A stretch of DNA of 14,002 bases, from contig JAUILJ010000098.1 in the NCBI GenBank assembly GCA_030433055.1, positions 1-14,002 of the forward strand, read 5' to 3'. This document shows, piece after piece, positions 7,422 through 14,002 of this stretch; positions within the stretch are counted from its first letter, which is position 1, and every line of letters starts with the position of its first letter. The notes under the pieces were generated by a model. The model saw only the letters and a list, made by a program, of their open reading frames with translations. It searched no databases and was not told where the DNA came from. Both the position numbers and the translations under genes were made by a program. Source of the DNA: Polyangia bacterium. GTDB lineage: Bacteria > Myxococcota_A > Polyangia > Polyangiales > Polyangiaceae.

Positions 7422-8086
7422 CGAAAGTCGCTCCCGAAGGGACGTACGTACTTGCCGTACACGAAGCCTTCGGTGCCTTTCAGCTTGCCATCCAGCACCT
7501 GGACGAACTGCCACTTCCCGAAGCGATTGATCACCTTCAGTTGAGTGCCATCGTCGAGCTTGCCGAGCAAGTTCGCCTCGCGGGCAGGGCGTGAGCGCAG
7601 CGCGAGATAGGGTTCTTTGTCCGTCGCCGTGCCAAACACCTCGTGCACCATCGCGCGTGGGGGCTGGAAGAAGCCCGGGGGCAGCGTTGGCGCTCGCTTG
7701 TCGTCGGCAGCCGGAGCAGCCGGCTCAGCCTTCGATTCGGCCTTCGGCTCATCATTTGCGGGGGCTGGGGGTGAGTCGCTCCGTTCGGGCGCTGCGCTGA
7801 CCGCGGCGGCGGCGGGTAGCTCGATCTTCGGTACGGGATCTTGAGGATCCAGACTCGACTGGAACTGCGCCGGTGGCAGGCGCGGTGGGTCCGCCGCCGG
7901 CGATCTCACGCCGAACCAGATCACGGCAATCGCGAGGCTGAGCGCGCTGCCGACCAAAGCGACGATACCCGCGAGGTGCAGGAAGTCTGCGAGTGGACCG
8001 CGATCCGACGCAGTCATCGCCAGGAAGCGATTCAAGCGAAGGAAGGCGGGCGAACTGGGATCTGGGGGTACGACCTGAGACGACAC
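7418..8086 (-). CDS. Single-pass membrane protein with C-terminal bacterial SH3 (SH3b) domain
   Basis: About 222 residues from the GTG at 8086. Residues 1-36 are cytoplasmic, 37-60 form one membrane helix (FLHLAGIVALVGSALSLAIA), 61-145 are a proline/alanine-rich linker with acidic and lysine runs (PKAESKAEPAAPAADDK), and about 148-216 form an SH3b domain: LALRSRPA, then NLLGKLDDGTQLKVI, KWQFVQV and GFVYGKYV. SH3b domains outside the cytoplasm commonly bind peptidoglycan or anchor proteins to it, so a periplasmic domain tethered by a flexible stalk is likely. The start is uncertain: TTG at 8107 and ATG at 8017 (199 residues) are alternatives, and the GGGAG before the chosen GTG is very close. 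It follows tssM by 101 bases and overlaps the lipoprotein gene by four, which points to one operon. Confidence 0.8.
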   Translation of the reverse strand: MSSQVVPPDPSSPAFLRLNRFLAMTASDRGPLADFLHLAGIVALVGSALSLAIAVIWFGVRSPAADPPRLPPAQFQSSLDPQDPVPKIELPAAAAVSAAPERSDSPPAPANDEPKAESKAEPAAPAADDKRAPTLPPGFFQPPRAMVHEVFGTATDKEPYLALRSRPAREANLLGKLDDGTQLKVINRFGKWQFVQVLDGKLKGTEGFVYGKYVRPFGSDFR

Positions 8087-8187
8087 GGCTCCCGCAGCCT
8101 TAGCCAAGAAGCCCCCGCTGGCCCAGAAAGCGGAGCCACTTGTGAAGGACGCCGTGACTCCTCGGCGCGCCTCACCCCCAGACCAGA

Positions 8188-11013
8188 CTAAAAGCGCCGC
8201 GGGCGGGTCACGCCGTTGCGCAGGAACGGATTCAATAAGAGTGGCTCCAGCATCGGCCGCGTGTACACGTCCTGCTCCTCGAGCAGCTTGAGCGCTCCGC
8301 GCAGCGCGATCTCGTAGTCTGGCGCCATGTCCTTCTTGCGCGCCATCGGTGAGTCCCGCTGATCGGTCAGCTTGCCCTGCAGGGCGGTCATGAACCCGAT
8401 GTAGTCGGTGAGGTCCTTGGGCGTCCCGGTGCCGTTCGAATCGCGCGGCGGAGCTCCGAACTCGAGCACCGGCAAGAACGCGCTCTCCATGGGAGACAGC
8501 GGCTGGACGTCTTTCTTGGCGCCACTCTCGCCACCACTGTTGAGCCGCAGCATCATCTTGGCGCGGTTGAGGTACTGGCGCTTCTTGCGCTCCCACATCT
8601 CCCGGCCCGCCTTCGACAGCTCGCTCTCGGAGACGTGAATCCGGCAGTTTTCCGCGAGGGAACGCACGAGGCGCAGGTAAGGCCACTCCGGCTCGGCGAG
8701 GGCGCCATACATCTTGATGGCCTCCCCGTCGTTCGCCGGCTTCTTCACGTCGATGTTCAGGAACAGCTCACGCCACTGCTTCTCGTAGGTCTTGAAGTAG
8801 CGATCCCGCAACTTCTCCATGGTGTCTTCGGTCTGCGTCTCGCTGTCTTTGACGCTCTCGGCCAGCACCCAGGTCTCGGTCTCAAGCTGCACCTTCTGGG
8901 AGTTCAGCACCTTCTTGATCTGAAGGTAGCCCTCCTTGGTGTAGGCGCCCTGGACCTCCATCTCCTGCTTCGGTTTCACCCAGTTGGCGGATTCCCCGTA
9001 GAAGAAGTCGGTCAGCCGAATCGGCGCGACGTCGTGGTTCGCGTCCCGCACCAGCATCGTGTAGAGGCGATCGACACGGGGCGCCTTGAGCATCGTCTGT
9101 CGCGAGTGCTCGATCAGCTGCTTGTCGTGGTCCCAGGGACGCGCCTCGCCCTTCTTCACCATCTCCAAGTACAGCTTGGCGTGGGGGAGGAGCAGCTTCG
9201 CGTCTTCCTCGGGCTTGCTCGAGCGCAGGGCCTTGGCCCAGTAGCGAGAGACTTCCTTGGCAGCGAAGTCGACATCGAGGCGCTCGGTGTCCCCGAGCAT
9301 CAGGTACAGCTTGAGCTGATCGTATTGCTTGGTGAACGTGTTGCCTTCAGCGTCGGCGACCTTGAACGCACGCAGCTGAGCTTCGAGCTCGGGACGGGTG
9401 GGGACCGTGAAGCCCTTGTGCATCTGCTCGACGTAGATGCTGCGGATGGGCTCGAGCATGCTGCCCCCGGTGTACATGCCCCAGCGCATGCCCGTGGGCG
9501 GCCCCTCATCATCCCACTTCTTGAGCCTGGTGTACTGCACCCGGAGGTTCTCCAGCTTCGCCAGCTTCTCACTGAGCGGTGTGGAGTCGTTCCAGTTGAT
9601 CGAGTTGGCGGAGCGCGCGATCGCGTCCACCTGGCTCACCAGGCTCTGGTTGCGCCCATAGGTGATAATCGAGGGGACGATGATCGCGAGGGAGACGAAC
9701 AGACACGTCGCAGCAAAGGCGATGCGCATCACCGTGCGGCGACGGCGCTGGGCCTCGGTGTGCGCCGCCACATTTTGATCTGGAAACACCACACGCTGAA
9801 ACAGATCGGTGACGAAGTAGCTCTTTGCCTCCACCTGCGCGTTCTGTGCGCCGGGGTCCGGAGGTAACCCGAATGCCTGAGCCATGCGCCCGATCATGCG
9901 AGATACGGGGTTGCCCTCCTGGGTGCCGCTCGTGAAGTAGAAGCCGCGGAGAATCGGCGTGCCCTGGAAGCGGTTCGGCTGGAACAGCTGACCAATGAAG
10001 CTCGCGACGTTGTCCCGCAGGGCCTGAAACTCAACGGGGAACTCGAGGACCTTCTGGCGCCCCTGGAAGCTCTTGTGCTGCTTGATCCTGCGCAGTGAGT
10101 TGGCGTGGAGCACCTGCACCAGCTGGTCGAACTCCCGGGCAAACTCGGCGGCGGCGTCTCGCTCTCCACCCCGCAACGCAAACGTTGCCCCGAGGATCTG
10201 ATCGCGCTCGCTCTTGCGCATGTCGCCGAAGGTCTCGACGAAGCCACCGATCAGGTCCGCCTTGGTGAACGTCACGTAAACCGGGACCACCATCTCCAGT
10301 CGCGACATCAGCTCATCGACACGTGTGCGCAAACGTCGCGCCATGTCTGCGATTTGATCATCGCGAGCCTCGAGCAGGTCGGTCACGCTGACCGCGACCA
10401 GCACACCGTTGATGGGTTTCTCACTGCGGAAACGCTTGAGCAAGCTGAGGAACGCGAGCCACTCGTCGCGGTCTTCAGACTCCGTGGCATAGCGGCCAGC
10501 GGTGTCCAGGAGGATGGCGTCGTTGGTGAACCACCAGTCGCAGTTACGTGTGCCGCCGACGCCACGCAGCCCGCCTTGCTCCGGGTTGAAGGCGAAGTTG
10601 AGCCCCGACTTCTTGAGCGCCGTCGTCTTGCCGGAGCCAGGCGGCCCGATGATCATGTACCAGGGCAGCGCGTACAGCGCCTGGCGGCCCTTGCCGCCGC
10701 CCAAGCGACTGCTCTTCAGCGAGCCAATGCCCTGCTCCATCTGCTGGCGCAGTTCGAGGATCTCAGCGCGGCGATCGGGCCTGGCGTACGCAGCCTGCTG
10801 CTCGCTCTGCTTGAGGATCTCTGCTTCGAACGCGCGTGCGGCCCGCAGCGCCTTGAGCCTTCGCAGCCCGATCACGACCGCGACGAACAAAGCCACAAGG
10901 AAACTTGCGAGGATCCGCCAGCCGATACCGATGTTGACTTCGAACCAGCTCGCGACCCAGCTTCCAAGCCAGATGACGGCGAGCCCGACGATGCCGAATA
11001 CCCAAACCCACAT
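8188..11013 (-). CDS. tssM: Type VI secretion membrane-complex protein TssM (IcmF), short C-terminus
   Basis: TssM is the inner-membrane core of the T6SS envelope complex, linking TssL and the baseplate to the outer membrane. The 941-residue product has two N-terminal membrane helices (about 3-20 and 34-50), then a cytoplasmic NTPase domain with Walker A GPPGSGKTT (123-131), Walker B ILLDTAG (167-173) and TKAD (250-253). LRGFYFTSGTQEG (355-367) is a typical IcmF motif. A third helix follows (429-452), then a periplasmic region with the IcmF-related helical domain (LRDRYFKTYEKQW and later motifs). Family members usually have about 1100-1300 residues; this one ends near RPMLEPLLLNPFLRNG, where canonical TssM continues into the YPF-containing C-terminal domain that contacts TssJ. 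No remnant of that domain is visible downstream. The start is an ATG three bases after the kinase stop. Confidence 0.93.
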   Translation of the reverse strand: MWVWVFGIVGLAVIWLGSWVASWFEVNIGIGWRILASFLVALFVAVVIGLRRLKALRAARAFEAEILKQSEQQAAYARPDRRAEILELRQQMEQGIGSLKSSRLGGGKGRQALYALPWYMIIGPPGSGKTTALKKSGLNFAFNPEQGGLRGVGGTRNCDWWFTNDAILLDTAGRYATESEDRDEWLAFLSLLKRFRSEKPINGVLVAVSVTDLLEARDDQIADMARRLRTRVDELMSRLEMVVPVYVTFTKADLIGGFVETFGDMRKSERDQILGATFALRGGERDAAAEFAREFDQLVQVLHANSLRRIKQHKSFQGRQKVLEFPVEFQALRDNVASFIGQLFQPNRFQGTPILRGFYFTSGTQEGNPVSRMIGRMAQAFGLPPDPGAQNAQVEAKSYFVTDLFQRVVFPDQNVAAHTEAQRRRRTVMRIAFAATCLFVSLAIIVPSIITYGRNQSLVSQVDAIARSANSINWNDSTPLSEKLAKLENLRVQYTRLKKWDDEGPPTGMRWGMYTGGSMLEPIRSIYVEQMHKGFTVPTRPELEAQLRAFKVADAEGNTFTKQYDQLKLYLMLGDTERLDVDFAAKEVSRYWAKALRSSKPEEDAKLLLPHAKLYLEMVKKGEARPWDHDKQLIEHSRQTMLKAPRVDRLYTMLVRDANHDVAPIRLTDFFYGESANWVKPKQEMEVQGAYTKEGYLQIKKVLNSQKVQLETETWVLAESVKDSETQTEDTMEKLRDRYFKTYEKQWRELFLNIDVKKPANDGEAIKMYGALAEPEWPYLRLVRSLAENCRIHVSESELSKAGREMWERKKRQYLNRAKMMLRLNSGGESGAKKDVQPLSPMESAFLPVLEFGAPPRDSNGTGTPKDLTDYIGFMTALQGKLTDQRDSPMARKKDMAPDYEIALRGALKLLEEQDVYTRPMLEPLLLNPFLRNGVTRPRRF

Positions 11014-11016
11014 GGG

Positions 11017-12909
11017 TCAGCCCTCACCCTTCGAACGCACGACATCCCCCACGCCCACAGGGACACTGGACGCGGAGACACTCCCCAGGTTCACGGAGCT
11101 GGTTGGAGCTGGCTCATCGATCTTGAGCAACCAGCTGATCAGCGCAGCGCCGATACCGAAGATTAGGAGCAGCACGATGACCACGATGGCGATGAGCTTC
11201 TTGTTCGTGCCCGAAGGAGGTGTGAACACGATCGTCGCGTCACGACGTGGCTCAGGTACAGGCATGCCGAGCTGACTCATGCCCAGCGGATCGGGCGGCC
11301 GCGCACCCGGCGCAGCAGCGGCGCCGTCCGCCGCTGCGTCCGCCCGTGTGGCGCTGAGACCAGCCCCTGAGCCACCCGTGACCAAGGCAGGCTCGATGGG
11401 ACCTCCTCCGAAGCCTCCGGTATTTCCCTGAGGCACCGCGGGCGGGGGAGCTGCCGGCGAGGGACCAGGCATGGGCGCGCTTCCCCCTGCCTGGGCCGCC
11501 GCCATGGATTCAAGCATCGCGAACGCCTCGGAGGCGTCCGCCACCATGGTCCCGTGAATCTTGCGCTTGTTGCCACCAGCGCTGCCGCCGCCTGCAGGGT
11601 TGGTTGCGCCAAGCTCATTGAACGAACCAGAGCCGGACACCACCGGCGGGGGCAGAACCGCCCCGGAAACGACCGGTGGCGGCGCGAGATCGCCAACCGC
11701 GGGAGGCGGAGCGATCCCGCCGCTCACCATGGGTGGTGCCACGACCCCGCCAGCGACCATCGGCGGCGCGGCGATCCCTCCGGAAACGACCGGTGGAGGA
11801 GCCAGCGCAGGCCCGACAGCCGCGGGGGGAGGCGCAGCGGGTGGTACAGGCAGGGGAACGGACGCGGGGGCACCATCCCCTTCGGCACGCTTTGCGGCGA
11901 GCAACGCGTCGATCTCGGCGCGCGCCTTCGCCACCGCGTCATCGGTCAGTACCTGCGTACCGTGCATCGCGCCGCGGGGTGATCCGGAGACCATCGGCGG
12001 CGGAACGACGGGCCCACGGGGAGCGGCGTCTGCCGCTGGCACCGCCGCCATCTGCTGCTGAGAGCTGCGCGCCGCCCGGCTGAGCGCCTGGGCAAGCTCG
12101 CCCGCGCTCTGAAAGCGACCTCCTGGATCGGGCGACAGCGCCGTACGGAACACCTCATCGAACACGGGTGAAACCACACCACCCAGCGCAGCCGCACGGT
12201 CACTTGCCGCGGGCAGCGTGTGCATCTCCTCCCAGAGCTTCTGAGGCTCCGGCGTGGGCAGCTTCATCGCGAAGAACATGGGGCGCCCCACCAGGGCGTA
12301 GAACGCGAGTAGCCCGAGCGCGTACACGTCCATGGTCGCCATCAGCGGCGATCCACCGACCTGTTCAGGCGCCCCCCAGCCGTAAGCACAGGGCCAGGGC
12401 GCAGGGGCCGCCATGCGCAGCGAGGCAACGCCAAAGTCAGTGACCCGCACGACCGGCCCTTTCAACCCGCTACCAAAGAAGACGTTCGTGGGCTTGAGAT
12501 CACCGTGCACCAAGCCGGACGCATGGGCGCGATCGAGCGGCGGTGCGAGACAGTTCATCAAATCGACCATCTCCGCCGAGCCCAACGGCCCCTTCTTCTC
12601 GATGTAGCGATCCAGCGAACGTGTGCTCACCGCCGGCAGCAGCGCGAAGGGCCCGTTGGGATCCATGCCGAGCTCCTGGATCCCGACGAACTCCTGTGCG
12701 ATCTGACCCGCGGCACGCGAGGCGCGATCGAAGGCGCCGGAGGCGTTGGTGTCCTGCATCGCGGGCGAAGTGAACAGCTTGAGCACGTAGCTCAGGCCGG
12801 TCTTGGGGTCCTTCACCCGATAGACTTCGCCAACATCTCCCCGCCCGATGACGCTCTCGACCTGAAAGCGGCCCCCGACGATCATCCCGGGCGCTAGTCG
12901 TTCCCTCAT
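11017..12909 (-). CDS. Transmembrane Hanks-type Ser/Thr protein kinase, T6SS-linked
   Basis: A 630-residue kinase using ATG 12909-12907; an in-frame extension of 30 residues to 12999 looks non-coding. The kinase domain (about 15-280) keeps the catalytic set: glycine loop GRGDVGEVY (22-30), K44 in YVLKLF, HGDLKPTN with D137, K139 and N142, DFG 158-160 and APE 180-182. HRD is HGD, so it is a non-RD kinase. Residues 290-570 are a Pro/Ala/Gly-rich linker with a decapeptide repeat (369-426) and two similar HGT[Q/M]V motifs (317-320 and 453-456). One membrane helix (572-595) leaves a periplasmic tail of 35 residues. The layout recalls PpkA, the kinase that controls T6SS assembly through Fha phosphorylation in Pseudomonas, but it lacks PpkA's large periplasmic domain. 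Lying three bases before tssM, it is almost certainly co-expressed with it. Substrates are unknown. Confidence 0.92.
   Translation of the reverse strand: MRERLAPGMIVGGRFQVESVIGRGDVGEVYRVKDPKTGLSYVLKLFTSPAMQDTNASGAFDRASRAAGQIAQEFVGIQELGMDPNGPFALLPAVSTRSLDRYIEKKGPLGSAEMVDLMNCLAPPLDRAHASGLVHGDLKPTNVFFGSGLKGPVVRVTDFGVASLRMAAPAPWPCAYGWGAPEQVGGSPLMATMDVYALGLLAFYALVGRPMFFAMKLPTPEPQKLWEEMHTLPAASDRAAALGGVVSPVFDEVFRTALSPDPGGRFQSAGELAQALSRAARSSQQQMAAVPAADAAPRGPVVPPPMVSGSPRGAMHGTQVLTDDAVAKARAEIDALLAAKRAEGDGAPASVPLPVPPAAPPPAAVGPALAPPPVVSGGIAAPPMVAGGVVAPPMVSGGIAPPPAVGDLAPPPVVSGAVLPPPVVSGSGSFNELGATNPAGGGSAGGNKRKIHGTMVADASEAFAMLESMAAAQAGGSAPMPGPSPAAPPPAVPQGNTGGFGGGPIEPALVTGGSGAGLSATRADAAADGAAAAPGARPPDPLGMSQLGMPVPEPRRDATIVFTPPSGTNKKLIAIVVIVLLLIFGIGAALISWLLKIDEPAPTSSVNLGSVSASSVPVGVGDVVRSKGEG
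11632..11799 (-). repeat. Tandem decapeptide repeat in the kinase linker
   Basis: Six units of 9-10 residues follow one another at kinase residues 369-426: LAPPPVVSGG, IAAPPMVAGG, VVAPPMVSGG, IAPPPAVGD, LAPPPVVSG and AVLPPPVVSG. A lone related copy (PPPMVSG) is at 303-309. At DNA level the units are partly degenerate, but CCGGAAACGACCGGTGG recurs on the plus strand near 11663 and 11780, suggesting recent duplication. This is expected to be a flexible or polyproline-II linker between kinase and membrane helix. Confidence 0.8.
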
Positions 12910-13333
12910 GCTCTCGCTGTTCCCTGCAAGTTCAGTCCCTCTCGAGTCTTGCCGAGCGCTCCCACTGGTCCGACCGGAGGCGGGCTCGCGCCGCCCCAAA
13001 CACCGCTGACGGCGAACGATGACCCGAGCAACCTCCCGATATCAAGCGAGACCATCATGGGGAAAGCGACATAGTCAGCCGAAGCCGAGATCGCTCCGGC
13101 CCCTGGCCCACTTGACGCATTTGAGCCCCGAACTGGGGGCGAAACGCCCAGCGCTCGCCCTGCAGATTGGGTCTCCAACGTCAAGCCTCGGCGACGCCTG
13201 ATCGGCTCAGGGCAAAAAGAGCCTGCTGTATCCACGTTGGTCCTGAAATTGACGGTCGTTTGGGCCCTCTTGAAAGAGGAAACTTGAGCGCTTGTCGGGT
13301 AGTTGCGGACCCCAGGTCAGGTAAGATGCCAGA
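12910..13333. promoter_or_regulatory. Divergent intergenic region between the kinase operon and vgrG
   Basis: These 424 bases separate two divergent T6SS transcription units and should hold both promoters. I find no tRNA, no known RNA family and no convincing gene or promoter match. Two small structures stand out: a hairpin GGGCG-AAA-CGCCC at 13137-13149 without a T-run, and a palindrome at 13266-13279. A minus-strand open frame (12906-13235) overlaps the kinase start by ATGA but has no recognisable domain and poor codon bias, so I do not call it a gene. Confidence 0.4.
13266..13279. promoter_or_regulatory. Palindrome upstream of vgrG (candidate operator)
   Basis: CCTCTT-GA-AAGAGG is a perfect inverted repeat with six-base arms and a two-base centre, 55 bases before the vgrG start. 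The loop is too small for a good RNA hairpin, so a DNA-binding dimer site is the more natural reading. No regulator is known to match; chance cannot be excluded. Confidence 0.25.
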
Positions 13334-14002
13334 GTGGCCGACCAAACTTCCAGGCAGTTCTTGGCGCGAGGCTCCTCCCTTCCCGATGACGCGGACACCA
13401 TCGCCTTTCGGGTCGTCGAGGAGATCTCGAAGCCCTACGAGATCGACCTGCAGTTCTTCACTTCGGACGCGACGTTCGACATCCTGACCACGCTCCGCAC
13501 GGCGGTCGTGCTCAGCATCGTCAACGAACAGGGTGAAGTCCGTCACTTCCACGGGGTGGTCGAGCGCGCTCGATTCGTCCGAGTCCAGTCGCGGCAGTTC
13601 CTCTTCGAGCTGCGGCTCATGCCGTCCCTGCAGGCGCTCGATCATCGGGAGAACTGCCGGATCTTTCAAGATCAGAGCATCGTCGACGTGGCGACGACGA
13701 TCTTCAACGAAGCCGGCTTCGGGGACAAGGTGCAGTGGGACATCGTGGGCACGTACGCCCCCAAGGAGTTCATCGTCCAGTACCGGGAGACGGAGCTGAA
13801 CTTCGTCCACCGGTTGTTCGAACAGGCTGGTCTCTTCTACTTCTTCGAGCACTCCGAGGAACAGCACAAGCTGATCGTGAGCGACAACTCAGAGGCGTTC
13901 GTGCCCCTAGACGCTCCGCCTGTCGTCTTCAACATGGCCCTCGGTGCCGACAAGGCGCACTCGGTCGATGGACTCCAGCGCACCCGCAGCCTGCGCACGA
14001 GC
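13334..14002 (+). CDS. vgrG: Type VI secretion spike protein VgrG (TssI), N-terminal part
   Basis: VgrG trimers cap the Hcp tube and carry effectors into target cells. The first 223 codons are present and the frame runs off the right edge. The gp27-like N-terminal domain is clear: ISKPYEIDLQF near 30-40, HFHGVVERAR, NCRIFQDQS (107-115), then EFIVQYRETELNFVHRLFEQ (145-164) and GLFYFFEH, all standard VgrG landmarks. A stop at 13322-13324 leaves GTG 13334 as the only reasonable start; an ATG at 13326 is out of frame, and only a weak AGGTAAGA precedes the GTG. The spike part and any C-terminal effector extension lie outside the window. It is divergent from the kinase-tssM operon, as expected within one T6SS locus. 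Confidence 0.95.
   Translation, partial: MADQTSRQFLARGSSLPDDADTIAFRVVEEISKPYEIDLQFFTSDATFDILTTLRTAVVLSIVNEQGEVRHFHGVVERARFVRVQSRQFLFELRLMPSLQALDHRENCRIFQDQSIVDVATTIFNEAGFGDKVQWDIVGTYAPKEFIVQYRETELNFVHRLFEQAGLFYFFEHSEEQHKLIVSDNSEAFVPLDAPPVVFNMALGADKAHSVDGLQRTRSLRTS

Noticed and set aside
8635..9867. Plus-strand open frame of 410 codons opposite tssM
   Set aside because: The opposite strand encodes conserved TssM domains; this frame has no recognisable motif and is a high-GC shadow.
12910..12999. 30-residue N-terminal extension of the kinase
   Set aside because: It is arginine/serine-rich without kinase-family similarity, and the internal ATG at 12909 begins just before the conserved domain.
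12906..13235. Minus-strand 109-codon frame ending in an ATGA overlap with the kinase start
   Set aside because: The overlap is attractive, but the codon third-position bias is weak, the GTG start has no Shine-Dalgarno and no motif is recognisable. It is more likely leader sequence.
13292..13308. Sigma-54-like TGTCGGG...TTGC before vgrG
   Set aside because: The spacing is one base short of the -24/-12 requirement and several consensus positions fail.

Overview
The window is GC-rich (roughly two thirds G+C by eye) and tightly packed. It reads as a chromosome segment from a large-genome myxobacterium-like organism (Myxococcota, perhaps Polyangiales). That is inference from gene content: a Hanks-type Ser/Thr kinase with a long proline-rich linker, a giant TPR protein, and a small lipoprotein with a C...V.V...GCG pattern that I associate with that phylum. 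No rRNA or other marker is present to prove it.

Left part (1-852, minus strand). The 5' part of a thiamine-biosynthesis gene, thiC, is preceded by a TPP riboswitch (676-778). A long hairpin (576-673) between them buries the thiC Shine-Dalgarno sequence, so the whole control unit can be read. At the extreme left edge the reading frame stops looking like ThiC and continues in frame as tRNA-guanine transglycosylase (Tgt). The switch is at a short stretch the two families share, which suggests a chimeric join, possibly an assembly artefact.

Middle (853-7071). A plus-strand 800-residue membrane-embedded M28 metallopeptidase resembles eukaryotic ERMP1/Fxna in layout. It converges on a minus-strand 1258-residue protein that is essentially an uninterrupted run of 36 tetratricopeptide repeats.

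Right part (7167-14002). This is a type VI secretion (T6SS) neighbourhood. On the minus strand, in transcription order, lie a transmembrane Ser/Thr kinase, TssM, a single-pass SH3b-domain membrane protein and an 84-residue cysteine-containing lipoprotein, followed after 95 bases by the TPR gene. Kinase and tssM are 3 bases apart, and the SH3 and lipoprotein genes overlap by 4. Divergently, a plus-strand VgrG/TssI spike gene runs off the right edge.

The most interesting biology is the T6SS membrane module. TssM has an intact N-terminal NTPase but stops at 941 residues, before the C-terminal region that normally binds the outer-membrane lipoprotein TssJ. The next two genes encode a periplasmic SH3b (wall-binding type) protein and a small lipoprotein. 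They could be a lineage-specific replacement for the TssJ/TagL envelope anchor, under control of the co-transcribed kinase. This is a hypothesis from gene order and domain absence, not a demonstrated function.
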